64,000 nucleotides of DNA from contig NZ_AULO01000010.1 of assembly GCF_000422325.1 (NCBI RefSeq), forward strand, positions 1 to 64,000, read 5' to 3'. Under the pieces are notes generated by a model. That model saw nothing but the letters and a program-made list of their open reading frames with translations, was not told the origin of the DNA and did not search any database. Within the stretch, counting starts at the first letter, position 1. Every line of letters begins with the position of its first letter. Origin of the DNA: Marinospirillum minutulum DSM 6287. GTDB taxonomy: Bacteria; Pseudomonadota; Gammaproteobacteria; Pseudomonadales; Halomonadaceae. The translations under genes and the position numbers were made by a program. This document shows, in pieces, positions 10,415-17,914 of this stretch.

Positions 10415-10855
10415 ATGTCATTTAAAGTTTATCTCTCGGGTGAAATTCACACCAACTGGCGTGAAGAAATTATTAGTGGCTGTAAAGCCCTTAACCTAGA
10501 TATTGAGTTTTATTCTGCAGTAACCGACCACGATGCTAGCGATGCCGCTGGTGACCTGCTAGGTGCTGAAGATAAAAACTTTTGGCGTGATCATAAGTCA
10601 GCCAAGGTCAATTCGATTCGTACTAAAAACTTAATTAAAAAATGCGACCTAGCCATAGTGCGTTTTGGTGATCAATACAAACAGTGGAATGCTGCTTTTG
10701 ATGCTGGCTACTGTGCTGCTTTAGGCAAACCCTACATTACCCTGCATGGCGAAGATATCATTCACCCACTCAAAGAGGTGGATGCCGCAGCTATGGCTTG
10801 GGCAACCACTACTAAGCAAATAGTCACAATTATTAACTACACCCTAACAGCCTAA
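10415..10855 (+). CDS. YtoQ family protein
   Basis: The 146-residue protein begins FKVYLSGEIHTNWREEI and contains RTKNLIKKCDLAIVRFG, features of the YtoQ family (related to the nucleoside 2-deoxyribosyltransferase fold). The biochemical role of YtoQ is not established. The nucleotide-binding-like fold is family knowledge; no catalytic claim can be made. A good ribosome site (AAGGTGATG) precedes the ATG. It follows bamD by 86 bases on the same strand and ends in a strong bidirectional terminator. Confidence 0.85.
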   Translation: MSFKVYLSGEIHTNWREEIISGCKALNLDIEFYSAVTDHDASDAAGDLLGAEDKNFWRDHKSAKVNSIRTKNLIKKCDLAIVRFGDQYKQWNAAFDAGYCAALGKPYITLHGEDIIHPLKEVDAAAMAWATTTKQIVTIINYTLTA

Positions 10856-10858
10856 TTA

Positions 10859-10900
10859 AAAGCCTTGGGTACTTTTGCTGCCCAAGGCTTTACTGTTTTT
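10859..10900 (+). terminator. Bidirectional rho-independent terminator between ytoQ and nadE
   Basis: An 11-bp perfect stem AAAGCCTTGGG / CCCAAGGCTTT (10859-10891) with a 12-base loop is followed on the plus strand by ACTGTTTTTTA and on the minus strand by TTTTAATTA. It serves both ytoQ and the convergent nadE. Confidence 0.9.
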
Positions 10901-10919
10901 TATATAGCTCAGTTTACCC

Positions 10920-12569
10920 TTACAAAACAGGCCATTTGTTGACTAGCGGATAACGCCTATCTTTACCAAAAGCTTTAGGCGTAACCCGTGTACCTGGGGC
11001 AGCTTGGCAGCGTTTGTATTCATTCATATCCACCAGTTTAACCACCCGCAATACATCCTCTTGCTTAAAGCCTGCGGTAATTAAATCTGTGGCAGATAAA
11101 TCTTCTTCTATGTAGCCTTGCAGCAGTTTGTCTAGTACTGGGTAGGGCGGTAAAGAATCTTCATCTTTTTGGTCGGGGGCAAGTTCAGCTGAAGGTGGGC
11201 GGTCAATCACTCGCTGAGGAATCACATACCCTTGGCTGTTGCGCCAAGTGCATAGTTCAAAGGCTTTGGTTTTATACACATCTTTAATGGCATTAAAACC
11301 ACCGGCCATATCACCGTAAAGGGTGCAATAACCCACCGCCAATTCGCTTTTATTACCCGTGGTTAACAGCATTAAACCTTTTTTATTCGACAAGGCCATA
11401 AGCAATACACCACGGCAACGGGCTTGTAGGTTTTCTTCGGTCACGTCTTTATAAGCAGTATCTTTACTGGTTCCGGCAAAGGTGTCAGCCAAGCCAGCCA
11501 TAAAACTTTCGACCATCGGCGCTATAGGAATAACCTGATACTCAATACCCAACAACCTTGCTTCTTCTTCAGCATCGGCAATACTCATTGCAGCAGTGTA
11601 ATGGTAGGGCATCATTACACCCATTACCCTGTCAGCTCCTAAGGCATCCACGGCAATCGCCACAGACAAGGCAGAATCTAAGCCGCCCGACATACCCAAA
11701 ACCACGCCTTTAAAACCACTGTTATTTACATAGCTTTTTAAACCTAATACTAGAGCGCCATATAAATAGGCTAGGTCTTCTGGCCAGCTTTTAATGGCAT
11801 TGCTAGCAGTTGAACTTGCCTCCCAGCCTTGCGGGCTCACTTGCAAATTCACTAGCAAACCATCTTCTTCTAGGGCTTGGGCTTGAGCAATCACTTCACC
11901 ATCCGCGTTTAAAGCAAAAGAAGCGCCATCAAACAACAATTCATCTTGCCCACCCACAAGGTTGCAATACACCAAGGGGCGTGCCAAAGCTTGGCAATGC
12001 TGCTGGGCTAGGTGTAAGCGTTCATACTGTTTGCCTTCGTGCCAAGGTGACGCATTCAAAACCAGCAAAACATCAGCGCCAGCGGCAACTGCATCAGCGG
12101 CTGGTTCTGGCTGCCAAAGGTCTTCACAAATTAAGATGCCCAGCTTGCAGCCATTAATTTCTACCACACCTGTTTGTTGCCCAGCAGTAAAATAACGCTG
12201 TTCATCAAAAACCTGCGCATTGGGAAGCAACTGCTTAAAGTATTCAGCCACCCATTCGCCTTGATGCAAGACACCAGCGGCATTAAATAACTGGCCATTT
12301 TTGGCACGTGGATAACCCACAATTAAGCTAATACCCTGCACTTCTTCTTGTAGTTGCTGCAAAGCCGTTTCTATACGGCCTTGTAAAGCAGGCCTTAGTA
12401 ATAAATCTTCGGGCGGATAACCCGTTAAAGTCAGTTCAGGAAGCAGTAAAAGATCAGCCTGATTATTAACGGCTAAACTATTAGCTAACTGAATAATAGC
12501 TTGGGTGTTTGCTTGAATATCACCGACAAGCAAGCTGATTTGGGCAGAGTAAATTCGTAAGCCAGACAA
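10920..12569 (-). CDS. nadE: Glutamine-dependent NAD+ synthetase
   Basis: This enzyme performs the last step of NAD synthesis, amidating deamido-NAD with ammonia taken from glutamine. The 549-residue protein is the two-domain type. An N-terminal nitrilase/glutaminase domain has the triad E45, K112 and C148 (LGILICEDLW). A C-terminal synthetase domain carries the ATP pyrophosphatase loop SGGLDS at 294-299. The start is an unusual TTG: AGGAG lies six bases upstream and the next codons give the expected LRIYSAQ start, while no ATG is nearby. It stands alone, convergent with ytoQ and divergent from the small PP0621-type gene. Confidence 0.95.
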   Translation of the reverse strand: MSGLRIYSAQISLLVGDIQANTQAIIQLANSLAVNNQADLLLLPELTLTGYPPEDLLLRPALQGRIETALQQLQEEVQGISLIVGYPRAKNGQLFNAAGVLHQGEWVAEYFKQLLPNAQVFDEQRYFTAGQQTGVVEINGCKLGILICEDLWQPEPAADAVAAGADVLLVLNASPWHEGKQYERLHLAQQHCQALARPLVYCNLVGGQDELLFDGASFALNADGEVIAQAQALEEDGLLVNLQVSPQGWEASSTASNAIKSWPEDLAYLYGALVLGLKSYVNNSGFKGVVLGMSGGLDSALSVAIAVDALGADRVMGVMMPYHYTAAMSIADAEEEARLLGIEYQVIPIAPMVESFMAGLADTFAGTSKDTAYKDVTEENLQARCRGVLLMALSNKKGLMLLTTGNKSELAVGYCTLYGDMAGGFNAIKDVYKTKAFELCTWRNSQGYVIPQRVIDRPPSAELAPDQKDEDSLPPYPVLDKLLQGYIEEDLSATDLITAGFKQEDVLRVVKLVDMNEYKRCQAAPGTRVTPKAFGKDRRYPLVNKWPVL

Positions 12570-12657
12570 GACAGGCTCCTAAAAGCTGAGGGTTAAAATG
12601 CAAAAACTGTTAGAATCAAAGTATAGATTAAACACCCAGTAAGAATAAGGAACAAAA

Positions 12658-12906
12658 ATGAGTTTATTAATCGTGCGCCTAGTCGTTTTTGTGTTGCTGT
12701 TTTGGGCAGGTTTTCGCATTTGGCAATTCTGGCAAGCTAAGCAGCAGCTACCAGGCGACAAGTATTCCAGCCAAACTAAAGGTGATTCAGAAATGATGGT
12801 GCGCTGTGAAGAGTGCAAAGTTCACCTACCTCAAGGCAGTGCCATTAAAGCAGGTGAGTATTATTTTTGCTGCCCCGAGCATCAAGCTTCATTCGAAAAA
12901 GAATAA
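12658..12906 (+). CDS. PP0621 family small protein, membrane-anchored with Cys pairs
   Basis: The 82-residue protein has one N-terminal membrane helix (about 4-22), a basic stretch, and a C-terminal part with C-x2-C (CEECK, near 49-52) and a CC pair (YFCCPEH, near 70), probably a small metal-binding knuckle. It matches the PP0621 family of gammaproteobacteria, whose function is unknown. AAGGAA stands ahead of the ATG. The last 25 bases overlap the convergent end of thiO. Confidence 0.75.
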   Translation: MSLLIVRLVVFVLLFWAGFRIWQFWQAKQQLPGDKYSSQTKGDSEMMVRCEECKVHLPQGSAIKAGEYYFCCPEHQASFEKE

Positions 12907-13976
12907 GCTGCCATAGCAATCTCTGCTTCACGCTTTAGTAATAGGTCACCCATAGCACGCGCTGCTGCAGGTGCTAAAACCACGCCATTACGAAAATGCC
13001 CTGCACTGGTGTAAAGGTTTCTGTAGTTGGGTACTTCGCCCATTAACGGAATGCCATCGAGACTACCTGGGCGCAAACCAGCCCAGTGTTTTTCTATTTC
13101 ATAATCTCGCAATTTAGGCAGTAATTGAAAAGCCGTTTCACGCAAAGATTCCAAGGCATCTTGAGTGGTTTGTTTATCAAAGCCAACATATTCCATAGTT
13201 GAGCCAGCTAAAATACGGCCGTCTTTACGTGGAATTAAATAACGCCCTTTCATTAATACCACTCGGTTAATTAACCCAGGTGGTGCTTTAAACATTAGCA
13301 TTTGCCCACAAACTGGCTTAATGGCTGTTTTTACATCTAACTTCTCAAGCAGTTTTCCTGTCCAAGCGCCTGCACATAAAACAGTGCGCCTTGCAGAAAA
13401 AATCATTTGCTTGCCCTCAACACCCAACACTTCGCCTTCATCATGATAAATGCCGTGTACTTCGGTATTTTCTAACAAGCGAATATTTTTATAGCGCTTT
13501 AAAGATGCTCTTAAGGCCTTAGCTAAACGGGGCGTACGCACACTGGCAACTTTAGGCATCCATAAAGCACTACTAAAACCCGGCGCTACATCGGGTTCTT
13601 TATCGTATAAAAAAGCCGCATCCACCTGTTCAAGCTGACGTTGTTCTTCGGCAGCCCAAGCTAAAGCCGCTTGTTCATCTGCAACCTGCAACAAGAGCAA
13701 ACCATCTTCTCTAAATTCAGGGTCGATACCTGTTTCTTCTAATAGCTGTTGAGTGAATTTAGGGTAAAAGTCTTGGGCGTAAGAAGCTAAGGCAGTGATA
13801 GAAGCTGGGTAGCGCCAAGGGTAAAGAGGTGAAACAATGCCACCGCCTGCCCAGCTAGACTCTTCTCCACACTGCCCACGCTCTACCAAGGTAACGTCTG
13901 CGCCTGCATCAGCTAGCTCTCTAGCTAGCATCATCCCTATAACACCGCCTCCCACTAATAAAAAATCACTCATCAA
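12882..13976 (-). CDS. thiO: Glycine oxidase ThiO
   Basis: This FAD enzyme oxidises glycine to the imine (dehydroglycine) used to build the thiazole ring of thiamine. The 364-residue protein starts with an FAD Rossmann motif (LVGGGVIGMMLARELADAG, residues about 6-24) and the following acidic residue in TLVERG. The late signature AGHFRNGVVLAPAAARAMG near the C terminus is typical of ThiO. D-amino-acid oxidases in the same DAO superfamily are the alternative, but length and C-terminal signature favour ThiO. thiC lies 20 kb away in this window; no thiS or thiG is adjacent. Confidence 0.9.
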   Translation of the reverse strand: MMSDFLLVGGGVIGMMLARELADAGADVTLVERGQCGEESSWAGGGIVSPLYPWRYPASITALASYAQDFYPKFTQQLLEETGIDPEFREDGLLLLQVADEQAALAWAAEEQRQLEQVDAAFLYDKEPDVAPGFSSALWMPKVASVRTPRLAKALRASLKRYKNIRLLENTEVHGIYHDEGEVLGVEGKQMIFSARRTVLCAGAWTGKLLEKLDVKTAIKPVCGQMLMFKAPPGLINRVVLMKGRYLIPRKDGRILAGSTMEYVGFDKQTTQDALESLRETAFQLLPKLRDYEIEKHWAGLRPGSLDGIPLMGEVPNYRNLYTSAGHFRNGVVLAPAAARAMGDLLLKREAEIAMAAYSFSNEA

Positions 13977-14119
13977 GCTTACCTAGGTTAAACAACATAA
14001 ATTTAACGGTTTAACTTCAACCTACCCTAGCCTCCATGCTTAGTGTTATAAAAACACTTAAACCACTTCATCTAAGCAATGAACTTGTTAGACTAAACCT
14101 ATTCAGAGAAGGTAAACCC

Positions 14120-14458
14120 ATGACTTTAAGCGAACTTCTAGCCCAGTTAACTCAACGCCCTGTTAGCTTCCAAACCGTTATGCAAGTAATTGAAGATGCG
14201 TATATTTTTACACCCACCCTCTTTACTAATGGCGATTTAACTAACCCTGCCAATACCAACAACGGCTCTTGTCGAATTTTTGCTTTTGGTCTAATCAATA
14301 AGCTAAGTGAACAAGCCACCTTAAATGCTTTTGGTGACTATTATACTCAAGATGTTTTACAAAACCCTGAAGGCACAGACCATCAAAATATTCGTCAGTT
14401 TATAAAAACTGGCTGGAAGGCCATTAGCTTTAGTTCAGCAGCCTTAGTTAAGAAGTAA
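14120..14458 (+). CDS. HopJ family protein
   Basis: The 112-residue product belongs to the HopJ type III effector protein family (motifs QVIEDAYIFTPTLFTNG and NNGSCRIFAFG, with C-terminal GW.AISF). The family is named after a Pseudomonas syringae gene but is common in free-living marine bacteria without a type III system, so an effector role should not be assumed here; no secretion gene is near. The frame is open from 14036, but the ATG at 14120 is preceded by GAAGGT with good spacing and matches the family start (MTLSELLAQL). Confidence 0.82.
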   Translation: MTLSELLAQLTQRPVSFQTVMQVIEDAYIFTPTLFTNGDLTNPANTNNGSCRIFAFGLINKLSEQATLNAFGDYYTQDVLQNPEGTDHQNIRQFIKTGWKAISFSSAALVKK

Positions 14459-14477
14459 TGCCCACTTGCCTAGTGTA

Positions 14478-14861
14478 TTAACTAGCACGACCACGAAGAA
14501 TACCTACCAAAAGCCCCAACCAGCCCAAGAGCAAAGCAACACCACCCATAGGGGTAATAATGGCTAAGCGGGTATCACCTGTACTGGCCATTAGGTAGAG
14601 TGAACCAGAGAAAAGCAGCATACCCACTAGCCAACCCCAAGCAGCAAAACGAAACCCTTTATTTTTTTCTAGCCAAGTGGCTGCCAACCCCAATAAAGCT
14701 AGGGTGTGCCACATTTGGTAGGTGGTTGCTAATTTAAACCATTCCTGCGCCCGCTCATCTAAATAAGGCTTTAAACCATGCGCCGCAAAAGCACCTAAAG
14801 CTACGACTAAAAAACCACTCACTGCAACTAAAGCCAACCAACGCTGCTGATAACTAGACAC
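14478..14861 (-). CDS. DUF423 family inner-membrane protein (YgdD-like)
   Basis: The 127-residue protein has four hydrophobic segments. It carries the DUF423/YgdD/TMEM256 signature GAFAAHGLKPYLDERAQEWF followed by TYQMWHTLALL. It is a small polytopic inner-membrane protein of unknown function, conserved from bacteria to animals. It converges with the HopJ-family gene, with 19 bases between stops. I see no operon partner. Confidence 0.88.
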   Translation of the reverse strand: MSSYQQRWLALVAVSGFLVVALGAFAAHGLKPYLDERAQEWFKLATTYQMWHTLALLGLAATWLEKNKGFRFAAWGWLVGMLLFSGSLYLMASTGDTRLAIITPMGGVALLLGWLGLLVGILRGRAS

Positions 14862-14899
14862 TTGCCCTTCCTTACCTAAAAAGCTTTATAAAAACAAAC

Positions 14900-14928
14900 T
14901 TGTTGATGCTAACACAAAGCATTATATT
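14900..14928 (+). promoter_or_regulatory. Probable promoter of the lactate oxidation operon, with palindrome in the spacer
   Basis: TTGTTG (14900-14905), a 17-base spacer and TATATT (14923-14928) form a good sigma-70 match 43 bases before the lldE start. The spacer is a perfect inverted repeat, ATGCT-AACACAA-AGCAT, well placed as an operator that would block RNA polymerase. It does not resemble the LldR/FadR-type site, so the regulator is unknown. Confidence 0.5.
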
Positions 14929-14970
14929 GACTGACTAGTGATTTTATTTTTCTTCTGCTGGAGCTTTGCT

Positions 14971-15807
14971 ATGAGTCATCTTTATTATAATGCAGCACCC
15001 CAAGAAACACGGGTTGCTAAGCCTCGTAAAGCACCACGCAGCTACCCAACCCACAAACCCACTCACATCTATCTTTATGGCACCTGTGTTGTCGATTTAT
15101 TTTTCCCAGAAGCTGGGATGGATGCCATTCATTTATTAGAGCGTGAAGGCATTCAAGTTAACTTTCCTCAAGCACAAAGCTGCTGCGGGCAACCCGCCTA
15201 CACTTCTGGTTATAGCCAACAAGCCAAAGATGTTGCTCGCTCGCAACTCGCCTTATTTACAGAAAACTGGCCAGTGGTGGTTTGTTCAGGCTCTTGTGCG
15301 GGTATGTTCCGCGAGCATTATCCTGACCTCTTTAAAGACGAACCCGAAACGCTAACCCAAGTAAACGCTTTGGCTGAACGCACTTATGAGCTAAGCGAAT
15401 TTTTATTAAAGGTATGCAAAGTAGAATTAATTGATCAAGGTGAAGCAACACAAGTGGCATTGCATACTTCCTGTTCTGCCCGCCGTGAAATGAATACCCA
15501 CCTGCATGCCCGTGAATTGCTAAATCAATTAGCCCAAGTCGAACGCCTAGACCATGACCATGAAAGCGAGTGCTGCGGTTTTGGTGGTACTTTTTCGGTG
15601 CGTATGCCCGATATTTCAGGTGCTATGGTGGCGGATAAAACGCAAGCTTTACAGGCAAGTGGTGCACAGCAGGTGGTGAGTGCTGACTGCGGTTGTTTGT
15701 TGAATATTAATGGTGCTTTTGAAAAACAAAATATCCCGTTACTAGGTCAGCACCTAGCCAGTTTTTTATGGCAGCGCACCCAAGCTAAGCAGGAGCCAAA
15801 CACATGA
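14971..15807 (+). CDS. lldE: L-lactate oxidation complex subunit LldE/LutA (Fe-S binding)
   Basis: This is one of three subunits of the non-flavin L-lactate dehydrogenase LldEFG (LutABC), which oxidises L-lactate to pyruvate at the membrane side of the cytoplasm. Two cysteine-rich CCG domains are seen: SCCGQPAYTSGY (near residue 71) and ECCGFGGTFSV (near 195). The frame is open from a GTG at 14938, but GGAG sits seven bases before the ATG at 14971. The resulting 278-residue protein has a longer N terminus than the roughly 240-residue LutA of Bacillus. The end overlaps lldF by four bases (ATGA). Confidence 0.93.
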   Translation: MSHLYYNAAPQETRVAKPRKAPRSYPTHKPTHIYLYGTCVVDLFFPEAGMDAIHLLEREGIQVNFPQAQSCCGQPAYTSGYSQQAKDVARSQLALFTENWPVVVCSGSCAGMFREHYPDLFKDEPETLTQVNALAERTYELSEFLLKVCKVELIDQGEATQVALHTSCSARREMNTHLHARELLNQLAQVERLDHDHESECCGFGGTFSVRMPDISGAMVADKTQALQASGAQQVVSADCGCLLNINGAFEKQNIPLLGQHLASFLWQRTQAKQEPNT

Positions 15808-17252
15808 GCAGCCAACGCATTCCTACGCTTGATGTCACTGCACAAAAGCTTAAATCCAATGCACGCCTGTCATTAAAAGATCAGCAGCTGCGTACTAATA
15901 TGCGTAGCGCTATGGATTCACTCATTAGCAAACGCCTTATCTCTATGCCGGATGAAGATGAACGTGAAAACCTGCGTGAGCTGGGTAATAAAATTAAAGC
16001 CAGAGCTTTATCGCAACTGCCCGATCTGCTGGAGCAACTGGAAAGCAATTTAACCAAGCAGGGTATTCAAGTGCACTGGGCCAGCACCACAGAAGAAGCC
16101 AATGCCATTGTTTTAAACATTGCCCAAGCCCGCAATGCCAAGCAGGTGATTAAAGGTAAATCCATGGTCAGTGAAGAAATGGCCATGAATGAGCACTTGA
16201 CTGAACACGGCATAGAAGCGCTTGAGTCAGATATGGGTGAGTACATTATTCAGCTAGATAATGAAAAACCCACGCACATTATAATGCCAGCGATTCATAA
16301 AAATGCGCAGCAGGTGGGTAAGCTTTTCGAAAGCCGTTTAGCCCTACCCTATACTGATGATGTGGATAGCTTAATTCAGTCAGCACGCAGTATTTTAAGA
16401 GAAAAATTCTTTCAGGCCGATATTGGTATTTCAGGGGTTAACTTTGCTGTAGCAGAAACGGGCACTTTGTTGTTGGTGGAAAACGAAGGCAATGGACGCA
16501 TGTCCACCTCAGTGCCGCCGGTGCATATTGCCGTAACGGGGATTGAGAAAGTGGTTGCTAATTTGCAAGACACAGTGCCGCTGCTGTCACTGCTAACCCG
16601 CTCGGCGCTGGGTCAAGGCATTACTACCTATGTGAATATGATTTCTGCCCCACGCCAGCCAGATGAGCTTGATGGCCCAGAAGAAGTGCATTTAGTGTTG
16701 CTAGATAATGGCCGTAGCCAAGCCTTTGCAGACAGTGAACTAAGGCAAACATTAAACTGCATTCGCTGTGGTGCTTGCATGAACCACTGCCCTGTTTATA
16801 CACGCATTGGTGGGCAAGCTTACGGCACGGTTTACCCTGGCCCCATAGGTAAAATTATTTCGCCACATCTTTTAGGTTTGGAAAACACGCCAGACCACCC
16901 TTCAGCCTCTTCTTTATGCGGTGCTTGCGGTGAAGTCTGCCCAGTGAAGATTCCCATTCCTGCCTTGTTACGTCGCTTGCGTGAAGAAAACGTTAAATCA
17001 CCCAAGCAGCAACCCCAGATAATGGCTGGGCAGGGCAGCCGTTATTCCGCCAAGGAGCGCTTGCTGTGGAAAGGTTGGCAATACTTTAATAGCCAGCCGT
17101 TGCTGTATAAAACGGGCACTTTCTTAGCTACACGCCTAGGCAAATTCACACCCAACAAGCTAGGTCCTTGGACACAAAACCACAGCGCCCCCAAGCCCGC
17201 AAAACATAGCTTGCATGAGTTGGCAAAAAAGCATTTGGAGAAAAAATCATGA
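15804..17252 (+). CDS. lldF: L-lactate oxidation complex iron-sulfur subunit LldF/LutB
   Basis: This is the electron-transfer subunit of LldEFG. The 482-residue protein has an N-terminal LUD domain (about 70-300, ending in GPEEVHLVLLDNGR) and two 4Fe-4S motifs, CIRCGACMNHCPVY (near 319) and CGACGEVCPVKIP (near 372). A C-terminal LutB-type tail follows. It overlaps both neighbours by four bases, so the four genes lldE-lldF-lldG-dld form a tightly coupled operon. Length and motif order are standard. Confidence 0.95.
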   Translation: MSSQRIPTLDVTAQKLKSNARLSLKDQQLRTNMRSAMDSLISKRLISMPDEDERENLRELGNKIKARALSQLPDLLEQLESNLTKQGIQVHWASTTEEANAIVLNIAQARNAKQVIKGKSMVSEEMAMNEHLTEHGIEALESDMGEYIIQLDNEKPTHIIMPAIHKNAQQVGKLFESRLALPYTDDVDSLIQSARSILREKFFQADIGISGVNFAVAETGTLLLVENEGNGRMSTSVPPVHIAVTGIEKVVANLQDTVPLLSLLTRSALGQGITTYVNMISAPRQPDELDGPEEVHLVLLDNGRSQAFADSELRQTLNCIRCGACMNHCPVYTRIGGQAYGTVYPGPIGKIISPHLLGLENTPDHPSASSLCGACGEVCPVKIPIPALLRRLREENVKSPKQQPQIMAGQGSRYSAKERLLWKGWQYFNSQPLLYKTGTFLATRLGKFTPNKLGPWTQNHSAPKPAKHSLHELAKKHLEKKS

Positions 17253-17914
17253 GTGCACGGGATAAAATTCTAGCCAGCCTACGCCAAAGTTTAGAAGGCA
17301 CTCAACCGCTAGCCAACCCTTTTGACGCTAGCTTAGTGGATAAACCTTGGCGCTATAAACCAGAAGAAAGAATCACCCGTTTAAAAGAATTAATGACTGC
17401 AGTACACAGCGAAGTGCATCTAACATCAAGCCAAGCTTGGCCTGCACTGGTGTGCAAGCTCTTAGCCGAACGAGCCATTAACAAGCTATTAGTTGCTCCA
17501 ACCACAGCCCATGGCAAAGCACTGGCTAATTACTGTAAAAATGAAAATTCAGCCTTAAAACTCTTGGCTTATGACCGCCCCATTGAAGAGTGGAAGCGTG
17601 AACTCTTTGATGAAGTACCGGCCAGTTTTACCGGCACACTTGCAGGGATTGCCGCTACAGGAACCTTGGTCGTACAACCCAGCCCAGCCGAACCACGCCT
17701 AATGAGCCTAGTGCCACCGCTACATATTGCGCTACTCAAAGCCAGCCAGATTTATGACAACCTCTATCAAGCCCAACAACACTGGCCCAAACCCATGCCG
17801 AGTAACCTATTGTTAATTTCTGGCCCTTCAAAAACTGCCGATATTGAACAAGTCTTAGCTTATGGTGCTCATGGCCCTAAAGACTTAATTGTGTTGCTGG
17901 TGGATGACGCATGA
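17249..17914 (+). CDS. lldG: L-lactate oxidation complex subunit LldG/LutC
   Basis: The 221-residue protein is a single LUD domain (former DUF162). It contains AGIAATGTLVVQPSPAEPRL and SLVPPLHIALL, which match the LutC signature, and it ends in HGPKDLIVLLVDDA. It is the third subunit of the L-lactate oxidising complex. ATGA overlaps with lldF upstream and dld downstream imply coupled translation. No lactate permease (lldP) is next to the operon, so uptake must be encoded elsewhere. Confidence 0.93.
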   Translation: MSARDKILASLRQSLEGTQPLANPFDASLVDKPWRYKPEERITRLKELMTAVHSEVHLTSSQAWPALVCKLLAERAINKLLVAPTTAHGKALANYCKNENSALKLLAYDRPIEEWKRELFDEVPASFTGTLAGIAATGTLVVQPSPAEPRLMSLVPPLHIALLKASQIYDNLYQAQQHWPKPMPSNLLLISGPSKTADIEQVLAYGAHGPKDLIVLLVDDA

